This document shows positions 22,029 through 29,270 of a DNA stretch of 33,717 bases, one piece after another. The stretch covers positions 1 to 33,717 of the forward strand of contig DGWI01000009.1 in assembly GCA_002396085.1 (NCBI GenBank). The letters are read 5' to 3'. Numbering within the stretch: position 1 is the first letter of the stretch; every line of letters begins with the position of its first letter. Source of the stretch: Porphyromonadaceae bacterium UBA4262 (GTDB lineage: Bacteria; Bacteroidota; Bacteroidia; Bacteroidales; Muribaculaceae). A model generated the notes under the pieces. That model ran no database searches, was not told the origin of the DNA, and was given only the letters and a program-made list of their open reading frames with translations. Both the position numbers and the translations under genes were made by a program.

Positions 22029-24224
22029 TTACTGAATCACCTTGCGGGCGGTGCCGTCGCTCATGCGAATGATAGCGACACCTGGAGTGTTGGCATCAAT
22101 TCGCTGGCCAGCCAGGTTGTAGCGAGCCACCTCGCGGGCATTGTCGCTGCCGACTGTCGCCACGCTCGAGTAGGCCTGGTCGTCGATGCGGAAGGCGGGA
22201 CTCACCACCTGATCCATCCAGTTGCCCGAAGCGTCCTGCAGGCGGAAGCGCAGGTCAAACCAGCCGTTCAGGCCCTCGCCTGTCACACCAGCCAGCGAGC
22301 CGCGATAGAAGTAGCCCCAGCCCGGCTCCTGATAGAGTTCGGGAATCTCCTCAACGGCCAACTCATTCCACTCCTCGGTGCCGTAAGGCGCATACTCCAC
22401 CGTCACCTCCACGGGTTGGCATTCAAAAACGCCCGTCCACAGGTCGGGATAATACTGATAGTGGAAGTCGCTGGCATAGAACTCCATCGTGCCATCGGCA
22501 GCCGTAGCGAAGCGGTCGGTCACTCCCTGCTCACTCCTGAAGTGCAACATCTCGACGGCCGGTGGGGTCATATCCTCCTGGTTCTGGTCAAAATACACTT
22601 TTGTCGTATTGTAACCTGGCAGTCCATCCACCTCGACATTGGGATAGTTGATGGCGAACTCCCAAGTACCCTTGCCTGATGGGCTGAAGGTCGAAAGGTC
22701 AACCTCTTCACCATTATACTTGAGTGTCATGGTTGAACCAATGTCGGTATTCAACACTTCGCCAAAACGGCCGACAAAGTAACTCGTCTGACTGGTTCTC
22801 ATCTCGTTGTTGTTCTCGTAGGTTGTCACATTCACCGCATTGATGGGGCAGTTGTCACCAAAGTTGCCAATTGCCTGTTCTGCTGGATAGGAGAATGCCG
22901 ATGGAGCAGGGAGATATTTTAGGAAGAATGTATCATTGTTGTTTGTAGTATACAAGTTGTTGCTGCGCCACTGGTCTCCATGTGCATTGTGACCAAAGTT
23001 TACAAATTCCTTTTGGCCATTCTTGACTCGAATGGGGGTTCCGTAGGTCCAGCCAGTGGGTGTGAACGACTCAAAAATCTGCTCCCCCCATTGGATTTGT
23101 TCCAATTCGCCATAATCTGGGAATTTGGTCTGCACCAGGATGTTTAATCCTGGAATGTTGGGGTCGACTTCTGGTACGTTGATCCAACACTCATAAGGGA
23201 AACTATCGCCTTGTTTCTGCATTCTCTTTCCTACTCCAGATGCTCTATAAGAGGGCGTTTTATCATCTTTAATCCACCAAAATCCAGTCATCACTTGGAT
23301 GCCATCGTCATGGTCACGGCCGTATGGGGTGAATTTGTAGTTATACTCTTGACACACATAGTCATTGGGATTATTCTCAACCTCACAAGTTTGCAGGTTG
23401 TCGGTTGAGGCCCATGCACAATAGGACTTAGACAGGTTTTCGTCAAATGTGATTCTTTTATGAATAAAAACGAATCGGTCACTGACATCGTTTATATAAA
23501 AATCTGTGGGTATTGTACGCTGCTGCTCCTCAGCCCTTTCGCCTGAAGCTAGAATTTCAAAAGAAAACAATTCGCTACATCCTTTCTGGTAAAGCATATT
23601 TTCAACAGAACTATAGTAGACATCGCTAGGCTCGTCAACAATGTATGTATTGGTAGATTCGTCAAAGTGGTTAAGACCATGCTTTAACAACTCGCCATCT
23701 GGGCCATAAATCTTGGTGGTGATATGGTTGGTGGCCTCGGCAGGATTGATAGTAAAGGTCAAGTCTCCCATCACCTCGACGTTCTCTTTGACTACAAAGT
23801 ATTGTTGTTTTTGGTCTTGCGTCGCGAATACTGTGAGGATGTTATAAGTACCTGATGGAAGTTGACCTTGAAGCACGTTCTCACCACTTCTGAAAGCCGT
23901 GCCAACAATGCTTGATTCGTCAGTAATATATGCTACGGGAATAACCATTAATAACTCGGGGTCATACTCCAAATTGAGGGTAATCGTGTACATTTGACCG
24001 TCGGCTTTGGCAGCAACTTTGCGGGCTTGTTCGCGCATCTGTGCCAGGTCGGGGGTCTGAGAACAGGAACTTGAAAGGAACTTCACATTCGGGTTTACAA
24101 TACCAGAGGGATTGTCTACCTTACTTACATGATAGGGTTGAAACCCAGTCTGGGCCATTGCGATGATGCCCAGCAACAACGCGCACGACAGTGCGGCGGT
24201 TCGTTGTAGAAGTTTGTTGATCAT
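22029..24224 (-). CDS. Large secreted protein of unknown function with T9SS-like C-terminus
   Basis: I do not recognise the core of this 731-residue protein. The start at MINKLLQRTAALSCALLLGI gives a signal peptide ending at MAQ; an in-frame ATG 12 codons upstream is less natural. The last 33 residues (VARYNLAGQRIDANTPGVAI then IRMSDGTARKVIQ) form a typical type A sorting domain for type IX secretion. The middle is beta-rich with many aromatic residues. There is a PYGRDHDDGIQVMTGFWWIK stretch near 325 and an Ig-like last third. It may be a surface adhesin or enzyme. It has its own promoter. Several base runs in the N-terminal half are less GC-rich than neighbours, which may hint at transfer. 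Confidence 0.75.
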   Translation of the reverse strand: MINKLLQRTAALSCALLLGIIAMAQTGFQPYHVSKVDNPSGIVNPNVKFLSSSCSQTPDLAQMREQARKVAAKADGQMYTITLNLEYDPELLMVIPVAYITDESSIVGTAFRSGENVLQGQLPSGTYNILTVFATQDQKQQYFVVKENVEVMGDLTFTINPAEATNHITTKIYGPDGELLKHGLNHFDESTNTYIVDEPSDVYYSSVENMLYQKGCSELFSFEILASGERAEEQQRTIPTDFYINDVSDRFVFIHKRITFDENLSKSYCAWASTDNLQTCEVENNPNDYVCQEYNYKFTPYGRDHDDGIQVMTGFWWIKDDKTPSYRASGVGKRMQKQGDSFPYECWINVPEVDPNIPGLNILVQTKFPDYGELEQIQWGEQIFESFTPTGWTYGTPIRVKNGQKEFVNFGHNAHGDQWRSNNLYTTNNNDTFFLKYLPAPSAFSYPAEQAIGNFGDNCPINAVNVTTYENNNEMRTSQTSYFVGRFGEVLNTDIGSTMTLKYNGEEVDLSTFSPSGKGTWEFAINYPNVEVDGLPGYNTTKVYFDQNQEDMTPPAVEMLHFRSEQGVTDRFATAADGTMEFYASDFHYQYYPDLWTGVFECQPVEVTVEYAPYGTEEWNELAVEEIPELYQEPGWGYFYRGSLAGVTGEGLNGWFDLRFRLQDASGNWMDQVVSPAFRIDDQAYSSVATVGSDNAREVARYNLAGQRIDANTPGVAIIRMSDGTARKVIQ

Positions 24225-24261
24225 AGTTGTTGTTTTTTGAGGTGAATAAAAAATTGTCACC

Positions 24262-24295
24262 GCAAAATTACTGCTACCGCCTAGCCCTTGTCAAG
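24262..24295 (-). promoter_or_regulatory. Promoter of the large secreted protein
   Basis: The minus-strand -7 box TAATTTTGC (24262-24270) is preceded by CTTG (24292-24295) with a spacer of about 21 bases. The start codon is 38 bases downstream at 24224. The region 24300-24478 shows no gene and no further clear signal. Confidence 0.7.
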
Positions 24296-24478
24296 TAAAT
24301 GGCATGTCACTGTGTGTGATATTCTAAAAAAACACACTGCCACGCGATTTCACACACGATTTTCGCCAATAACAGTAGGGGGCTCACGCAGATGCCGCCA
24401 ATTTTTTAAATCATGGGTAACAGAGTAGCGACGACCCGTGGAGGAGGTGACTTGGGTGTCCAATGGAGCGAAACAGAG

Positions 24479-24515
24479 TCAAGTCGGAGACTTGATGCCG
24501 TGATTAGCACATTGT
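24479..24515 (+). repeat. Left end of the REP-type element
   Basis: Hairpin TCAAGTC-GGA-GACTTGA (24479-24495) is followed by GTGATTAGCACATTGT (24500-24515). It is the inverted partner of 25177-25213. Confidence 0.88.
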
Positions 24516-24544
24516 ACGGGCCAGTTTGAAGAACTGGGCCGTAC
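24514..24544 (+). repeat. Second left hairpin of the element, GAA loop
   Basis: GTACGGGCCAGTT pairs with AACTGGGCCGTAC with one G-G mismatch. A T-G pair then closes the loop GAA (24528-24530). It overlaps the last two bases of the conserved end sequence. Confidence 0.8.
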
Positions 24545-24569
24545 TGTGTGGAAGGTTGCAACCCATAAA

Positions 24570-24590
24570 CGGCACGTCGAAGAAGTGCCG
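24570..24590 (+). repeat. Third left hairpin of the element, GAA loop
   Basis: CGGCACGTC pairs with GAAGTGCCG around the loop GAA (24579-24581), with one mismatch. The loop is closed by C-G. It ends ten bases before the transposase stop codon. Confidence 0.8.
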
Positions 24591-24599
24591 CAGTGATGG

Positions 24600-25043
24600 C
24601 TAGGTCAATAAATCGGGTATCCACTCCATACCATTCCGTTCAACTATACGTTGATATTCTTGTTCAAAAGAAGCACCTTTATGATGCTGAATCTGGTTCT
24701 TGATATAATCAATAACCGCTTCTTGGTGCGATTGTGAAACTGAAAATGCGGCATACTCTTTCCCCCAACCTTCAAATTGTGGGAATAAACCCGACTTTTT
24801 CATCCAGTCACTGCTTGATCGCTTGATATCCCACAGGAGATGCGACAAAGTTACTGTTGGATTTAGATTCACCAGAATATGTATATGATTCTCAATGCCA
24901 CCTATACGATATAGCCTAGAATTATTGCGTTTGACTATCGCCGTAATGAAACGATATAGTTCTTCGCAATGCTCCATCGAGATGGTCATGTGGCGATTCT
25001 TCGTGTTTATAACGATGTGGTGAAGTGATAATACTCTGCTCAT
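24600..25043 (-). CDS. REP-associated / IS200-like Y1 (HUH) transposase
   Basis: The 147-residue protein cuts and joins single-stranded DNA. The HUH motif is H53-I-H55 in GGIENHIHILVNLNP. The catalytic tyrosine is probably Y113 in AVIDYIKNQIQHHK. An IKRSSSDWMK stretch (73-82) and the length match the IS200-like domain. The start at MSRVLSLHHIVINTKNRHMT was chosen because homologous proteins begin there; the in-frame extension to 25178 runs through the hairpin module and is rejected. Flanking hairpins are the likely substrate. No partner tnpB gene is present. Confidence 0.92.
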   Translation of the reverse strand: MSRVLSLHHIVINTKNRHMTISMEHCEELYRFITAIVKRNNSRLYRIGGIENHIHILVNLNPTVTLSHLLWDIKRSSSDWMKKSGLFPQFEGWGKEYAAFSVSQSHQEAVIDYIKNQIQHHKGASFEQEYQRIVERNGMEWIPDLLT

Positions 25044-25102
25044 AGAATGATGATTTATGGACTGCAAAGTTAATAAAAAACATCCATTTTCCCAACAACA
25101 GC

Positions 25103-25121
25103 CGCACATCTGCGATGTGCG
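25103..25121 (-). repeat. Third right hairpin of the element, GCA loop
   Basis: Read on the minus strand, CGCACATC-GCA-GATGTGCG is a perfect eight-pair stem with a C-G closing pair. It is the counterpart of the hairpin at 24570-24590. Confidence 0.85.
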
Positions 25122-25140
25122 TTCTCTTTGGGTGGAATAA

Positions 25141-25184
25141 CACACAGTGGACTCCACACTCTGCGAGGTGGAATCCACAATGTG
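25141..25184 (-). repeat. Second right hairpin of the element, GCA loop
   Basis: GTGGACTCCAC (25147-25157) pairs with GTGGAATCCAC (25168-25178) with one mismatch. The tip, CTC-GCA-GAG on the minus strand, closes a GCA loop. Outer bases CACA/TGTG (25141-25144 and 25181-25184) extend it. It is the counterpart of 24514-24544. Confidence 0.78.
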
Positions 25185-25213
25185 CTAATCACAGAATCAG
25201 GTCTTCGACCTGA
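25177..25213 (-). repeat. Right end of the REP-type element
   Basis: On the minus strand: hairpin TCAGGTC-GAA-GACCTGA (25213-25197), four bases, then GTGATTAGCACATTGT (25192-25177). It is the inverted partner of 24479-24515. Confidence 0.88.
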
Positions 25214-25232
25214 CTTTACCAACTATTCCGTC

Positions 25233-26948
25233 TTACTGGGTCTCCCCCTCTTTAGGAGGAACAGTGAGTGGGGTGCCGGTTCTGCTCTGCTTCATGTAGT
25301 CTGATGGGGTGAGGCCGGTGTGTTTCTTGAAGAGTTTGACAAAATAACTACGGCTGGTGAATCCCACGCTCTGCCCTAGCCCCTCGACGGTGTAGTTGCC
25401 GTAGCGGGCCGTGTCATTCATGCGACGGCATGCCTCGCGGATGCGGTAGTGGGCCAGCAGGGTGGGGAAGGTCCAGTCGGGCTGCTGGTTGATGGCCTGT
25501 GACACATAGTTGGGCTTGGCACCAATGAGTTCGGCTAGCCGTGCCACGCTAAAGTTCTCGTCATAGATTTCTTGCGAGTACTCCATCACATGGATGATAT
25601 TTTGCCAGAGTTCCTCGGTCGATTGCTCGTCCATGCGGATGGCACCATACTTTGCTGCCTCGGTCTCGGCACGTGCTTTATCTTCCTGCTCGGCTTGCTG
25701 TCGGCGCTGCTCATCGGCAGCCAGCAATGCCACATTGTTCTCATAGAGGACCCGATTCTTCTGCTTGATGCGACTGCGGTTGATGACAAGCAAGGTGAGT
25801 AACACCAATGCCAATAGCAGGAATGCACTCACCACCCACAGCATCTGCCGGTCGTGCTTCTGCTTGAGAGTCAACGCTTTCTGCTCCTCGTTCATCTTAT
25901 CAATCTCACGTAGGAAGTATACGTTGTCGATACTGCCGGACAAAGTGGTGGTGTTTAGGTTATTTATGGCACGATAATAAAGTAGTTCATATTTTTCGGC
26001 AAGAGGTTGATTCTTCTGTTTGTTATAAAAGTCTGCTAGTAGTTTGTAGCATTCGTGGATGTAGTAAGGTGCCTCCTTCTGTGTAAAATCTTTGTTATGA
26101 ATGAGAGTCTTGAGTGCTTCGTCATACCTACCTAGATGTTCCAGAGCGTAATAAATGCAATTATTTCGCATGATTTTAAGTTCTGCTGTGTTGCTGGGGT
26201 TGCTGTCGTCTATGGTTGAATTTTTGAACACCTCCAGTGCTTCTTCTGGTTTTCCTTGTCGCATAGCGTCAACACCTTTTCCAATAGACTGCGCAAAAGA
26301 GAACTTTAAGGCTGTATCGGGAATCGAGAACTTGTAGTAGGCTTCTATCTCTTTGTCAATGGCCGAATATTCTTGGTGGCACATCGAATGATAGTTTAAG
26401 TTGATGAAAATGACAGGAAGAATGTCGTAAAACTTGCTGTTGGCGGCTTGCCAAAATGCCTGCTTATGATAATCTAGTGCTTTTTTATAATAGTGTTTGT
26501 CAGGCTGTAGAGGGTCCAGTTTCATAAAGAGAACGCCCAGCGACATCTGTATGATGGCCTTATAGTCGTTCTGGTGGTGTTGCTCTGCCATCTCTTGGGC
26601 GTTGAGCAGGTTGTCGTATGCCTTCGAAAAGTCATGGTAGAACTCGCTATAGATTCTTCCTATGTTACATGTGGCATGTATACAATGCCGGATATCTTCA
26701 TCCGTCATGTCTGGTGCGTAACGATTGGAAACAATCGTGTAGCAGAGCATGCCACTATCAGGCATCACCTTATGGTTCATGAAAATACTACCCATCTGCA
26801 TCAGAGTGGCTGTGGGCAGTTTCTCCCACTGGCGGCGGTTGGTCAGGAAGGTCACATCCTCGGCTAACACAGCCAGCGCGCACACCAGCACTACACCTAG
26901 TATGGCTATCCTACGAGTTGCTTGCATGAATATATTATTAGTCATCAT
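25233..26948 (-). CDS. Membrane-anchored TPR / AraC-type transcriptional regulator
   Basis: The 571-residue protein starts with a signal-anchor (about 12-29). A periplasmic part (30-365) is rich in helical TPR-like repeats, for example AMRQGKPEEALEVFKNSTID and LEHLGRYDEALKTLIHNKDF. One membrane span follows (about 370-389). A coiled-coil linker (about 395-435) leads to a cytoplasmic AraC/XylS helix-turn-helix (about 465-553), with AELIGAKPNYVSQAINQQ and GQSVGFTSRSYFVKLFKKHT. It is therefore a one-component sensor in which the outer domain signals directly to DNA binding. The ligand is unknown. The start could also be M8. No promoter box was found in the 116 bases upstream. Confidence 0.9.
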   Translation of the reverse strand: MMTNNIFMQATRRIAILGVVLVCALAVLAEDVTFLTNRRQWEKLPTATLMQMGSIFMNHKVMPDSGMLCYTIVSNRYAPDMTDEDIRHCIHATCNIGRIYSEFYHDFSKAYDNLLNAQEMAEQHHQNDYKAIIQMSLGVLFMKLDPLQPDKHYYKKALDYHKQAFWQAANSKFYDILPVIFINLNYHSMCHQEYSAIDKEIEAYYKFSIPDTALKFSFAQSIGKGVDAMRQGKPEEALEVFKNSTIDDSNPSNTAELKIMRNNCIYYALEHLGRYDEALKTLIHNKDFTQKEAPYYIHECYKLLADFYNKQKNQPLAEKYELLYYRAINNLNTTTLSGSIDNVYFLREIDKMNEEQKALTLKQKHDRQMLWVVSAFLLLALVLLTLLVINRSRIKQKNRVLYENNVALLAADEQRRQQAEQEDKARAETEAAKYGAIRMDEQSTEELWQNIIHVMEYSQEIYDENFSVARLAELIGAKPNYVSQAINQQPDWTFPTLLAHYRIREACRRMNDTARYGNYTVEGLGQSVGFTSRSYFVKLFKKHTGLTPSDYMKQSRTGTPLTVPPKEGETQ

Positions 26949-27064
26949 TATTCAGAATTATGAGATGGTTGGTTTAAGCGTTGGTGGGTTATAGGTCTAA
27001 TATTCCCATTTTTTCGACTCGGTATCCCTTGAGATCCTCACCTTCTACAAGTTACTTATCGTAC

Positions 27065-27448
27065 TTAGTAGAACATAAGTATCGAGATGTAAAAGATGGC
27101 GAGCCAGCAAACTATTGATGGCAGAAACCAGTACCAGACGGGATGCTTCTGGCGGTAACTCTTTATGGCTTTCCATGCTGTGAAGGCTAGGATGAATGAG
27201 TAACTGTTGAGGGCTAGGAATGCCAGGATTGCGATTAAGGTGTTGGGTGGGTTGTCAAAAATGAAAATCGATGCATAAAAGACAACCGGCGCTGCCAAAA
27301 TGGGCAAAAGATGCAAGAACAATGCGATGGTGAATGGCCATGATAAATTGTTCTGGCGCTTCAGCACGATGCCTAGCCAGATCATGCAGCCCAGAAAAAT
27401 CAGAACTGTCAAGACTACTTGCCCGATGTAAAATGAGCCAGAATCCAT
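27065..27448 (-). CDS. Small integral membrane protein, four predicted helices
   Basis: I do not recognise this 127-residue protein. Hydrophobic stretches at about 8-29, 37-62, 70-93 and 106-126 predict four membrane helices with short loops. The one charged internal loop is KAIKSYRQKHPVW (about 94-106). It has its own well-formed promoter. Its neighbours give no hint of a role. Confidence 0.72.
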   Translation of the reverse strand: MDSGSFYIGQVVLTVLIFLGCMIWLGIVLKRQNNLSWPFTIALFLHLLPILAAPVVFYASIFIFDNPPNTLIAILAFLALNSYSFILAFTAWKAIKSYRQKHPVWYWFLPSIVCWLAIFYISILMFY

Positions 27449-27469
27449 TGGTCAACCTGTTTTAATGCT

Positions 27470-27502
27470 GCAAAGATAAGCAAAATATGCTATTTTGTGC
27501 AA
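27470..27502 (-). promoter_or_regulatory. Promoter of the small membrane protein
   Basis: The minus-strand -7 box TATCTTTGC (27470-27478) and -33 TTG (27500-27502) are separated by 21 bases. The ATG lies 22 bases downstream at 27448. Confidence 0.82.
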
Positions 27503-27546
27503 GTTGATTCTAACTTTTTTGCTCTTATGTTCTTCTGTCTCACAAA

Positions 27547-28464
27547 TCACTTGTGCAAGGTGAACTCGATGGTGAGGCCGCCCGACTGGTTGCGCAGCGC
27601 CTGGATGTTGCCCCCGTGGTGAAGCACGGCGTTCTTGACAATGGCCAAGCCCAGTCCGGTGCCACCCATGGCTCGGCTGCGACCCTTGTCGACGCGATAG
27701 AAGCGTTCGAAGATGTGTGGCAAGTGCTCATCGGCTATGCCGTGGCCTGTGTCGCTGAAGGTGAAACGCCAGTGGCGGGTCGTCTCGACGGCACTGATGC
27801 CGATGATGGCACCCGTGCCGGCATAGTTGATGGCGTTGTCCATCAAGTTGCGGAAGATGCTGTAGAGCAGTTGTCGGTTGCCCTTAATGACCAAGATGTC
27901 GGGCAACTGGTTGTTGACCGTCATCTGCCGTTGCTCACATGCCGCGTCCGACTCATAGATGATGTCGGCAACCAATTGTGACAGGTCGACAGGGCTGTAC
28001 TCCAGTTGCTGCGAGGCATAGTCCATGCGGTTGAGGGTGCTCAAGTCTTGCAGCAAGTGCGACAATCGCTGGGCCTGGGCATGTGTGCGGCTGGTGAACT
28101 CCAGGCGCTGCTCGTCGGTGAGTTGGGGATTGTTGATGATGGTCTCGGTCAGCCCCATGATGCTGGCCACCGGGGTCTTGAGTTCGTGCGAGATATTCTG
28201 AGTCAATTGGCGGCGCATTTCGGTCTGCTTGAGATCCTGTTCGCGGCGGATGCGGTCGTCCATGCGCCGCGAGTAGCGGTAGAGCAGCACAGCCAGCAGA
28301 ACCATTGTCGCTGCTGCAAAAATGAGCAGGTGCACATCGCTGGAGTCAATGAAGGGCAAGCCGTGGCGGTCGAAGTCCTCGAACACGACAAAAACCGTGG
28401 CATAGATGACGAATATCGTCATCACACTGATAAACATCTTGTTGCCCTCGCTCAACCGTTTCAT
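27547..28464 (-). CDS. Sensor histidine kinase
   Basis: The 305-residue protein has two membrane spans (about 10-28 and 44-63) with a very short periplasmic loop of about 15 residues. The dimerisation domain has H93 in NISHELKTPVASIMGL. The ATPase has an N-box (FRNLMDNAINYA) and G boxes (FSDTGHGIADEHL, then GGTGLGLAIVK). The small outer loop suggests it senses the membrane or a partner protein instead of binding a ligand itself. The start at MKRLSEGNK overlaps the stop of the response regulator (ATGA), so the two are translationally coupled; the in-frame extension to 28650 is rejected because it runs through the regulator gene. Confidence 0.93.
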   Translation of the reverse strand: MKRLSEGNKMFISVMTIFVIYATVFVVFEDFDRHGLPFIDSSDVHLLIFAAATMVLLAVLLYRYSRRMDDRIRREQDLKQTEMRRQLTQNISHELKTPVASIMGLTETIINNPQLTDEQRLEFTSRTHAQAQRLSHLLQDLSTLNRMDYASQQLEYSPVDLSQLVADIIYESDAACEQRQMTVNNQLPDILVIKGNRQLLYSIFRNLMDNAINYAGTGAIIGISAVETTRHWRFTFSDTGHGIADEHLPHIFERFYRVDKGRSRAMGGTGLGLAIVKNAVLHHGGNIQALRNQSGGLTIEFTLHK

Positions 28465-29135
28465 GCGTCGAACATGTAACCGAATCCAGAACGTGAGACG
28501 ATGCACTGGGCATAGGCGCCCAACTTCTTGCGCAGGCGGGTGATGTTGACATCGACGGCACGGTCGGTCACCACCACGCCAGCTGGCCAGGCACCATGAA
28601 TGAGTTGGCTGCGAGTGAGCACATGACCACGCTCGCGCATGAGCAAGCACAGCAGGTCATATTCGGTCTTAGTCAACTGCAACTGTTGACCATCGGCTAT
28701 GACTGTCTGGTGCTGTGTGTTGACCACCAGGCCATTGTGCACAAGCTGAACGCCGGTGCTGATCTCATGGTTGGTGCGCGAGAGAACGGCGCGTACGCGA
28801 GCGATGGCCTCGCGCAGCGAGAAGGGCTTGGTGATGTAGTCGTCGGCGCCAAGCCCAAAGCCCTTGAGCAGGTCTTCCTCGGTGTCCTTGGCGGTGATAA
28901 AGATGATGGGTATCTGTGCTGTCGAGGGGTTGGACTTGAGGTGACGAGCCAGATCAAACCCCGACATGCCTCCCATCATCACATCGAGCAATAGCAGGTC
29001 AAAGTCTGCGATAGGGCACAACAATGCCTGTTCGGCCGAATTGGCGGTGGTTACCTCATATCCGGCCAACTCGAGATTGACCTGCAGGATGTCGCACAGG
29101 TCGCGTTCGTCGTCGACAACTAGTATTCGTTTCAT
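28461..29135 (-). CDS. OmpR/PhoB-family response regulator
   Basis: The 224-residue protein has a receiver domain (1-120) with acidic D8-D9, phospho-acceptor D51 (LLLLDVMMGG), T81 (ITAKD) and K103 (ITKPFS). A winged-helix DNA-binding domain follows (about 128-222, LTKTEYDLLCLLMRERGHVL and VDVNITRLRKKLGAY). It is partnered with the kinase downstream. The family includes PhoB and OmpR types, and sequence alone does not fix the target. The promoter box ends three bases before the start codon, so the messenger may be leaderless. Confidence 0.95.
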   Translation of the reverse strand: MKRILVVDDERDLCDILQVNLELAGYEVTTANSAEQALLCPIADFDLLLLDVMMGGMSGFDLARHLKSNPSTAQIPIIFITAKDTEEDLLKGFGLGADDYITKPFSLREAIARVRAVLSRTNHEISTGVQLVHNGLVVNTQHQTVIADGQQLQLTKTEYDLLCLLMRERGHVLTRSQLIHGAWPAGVVVTDRAVDVNITRLRKKLGAYAQCIVSRSGFGYMFDA

Positions 29136-29138
29136 GTC

Positions 29139-29147
29139 GCAAAGATA
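29139..29147 (-). promoter_or_regulatory. Promoter -7 box of the response regulator, almost touching the ATG
   Basis: The minus strand reads TATCTTTGC, an exact TAnnTTTGC. Only three bases separate it from the ATG at 29135, so transcription would begin at or next to the start codon. Confidence 0.72.
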
Positions 29148-29270
29148 GTACTTTTTATTAAGAATTTAGGATTTAGAATTAAGAATTTAGAACCTTGATT
29201 AGGAATCTACGGCATGCATCCGTATGCTTTCGCCCTAAATTCTCAATTCTCAATTCTTAATTCTTAATTA
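29148..29270. repeat. AT-rich TTCTNAATT repeat region
   Basis: Left part (29161-29190) has AGAATTTAG/GATTTAGAATT units; right part (29236-29270) has TTCTCAATTCTCAATTCTTAATTCT. The two parts are roughly inverted, with a short GC-rich GGCATGCATCCGTATGC between. It fills the gap between the Na/Pi cotransporter and the response regulator. Confidence 0.55.

Larger units (their letters stand above)
24479..25213. mobile_element. REP-type element: HUH transposase between inverted three-hairpin modules
   Basis: The unit is about 735 bases. Its left end (24479-24515) and right end (25177-25213) are inverted copies, matching at 32 of 37 positions, including a perfect 16 bases, GTGATTAGCACATTGT. Each end carries a triloop hairpin, and two of the five differences restore base pairing in that hairpin (A-T against G-C). 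Inside each end come a second hairpin, a shared CTGTGTG, and a third hairpin, then the transposase. This resembles REP elements beside REP-associated tyrosine transposases. It lies between a promoter region and the end of the AraC-type gene, without damaging either. Target-site duplications are not expected for this family and none is seen. Confidence 0.8.

Noticed and set aside
28465..28650. In-frame N-terminal extension of the histidine kinase
   Set aside because: It runs through the response regulator in another frame. The ATGA overlap with a membrane-span start at MKRLSEGNK is a better gene boundary.
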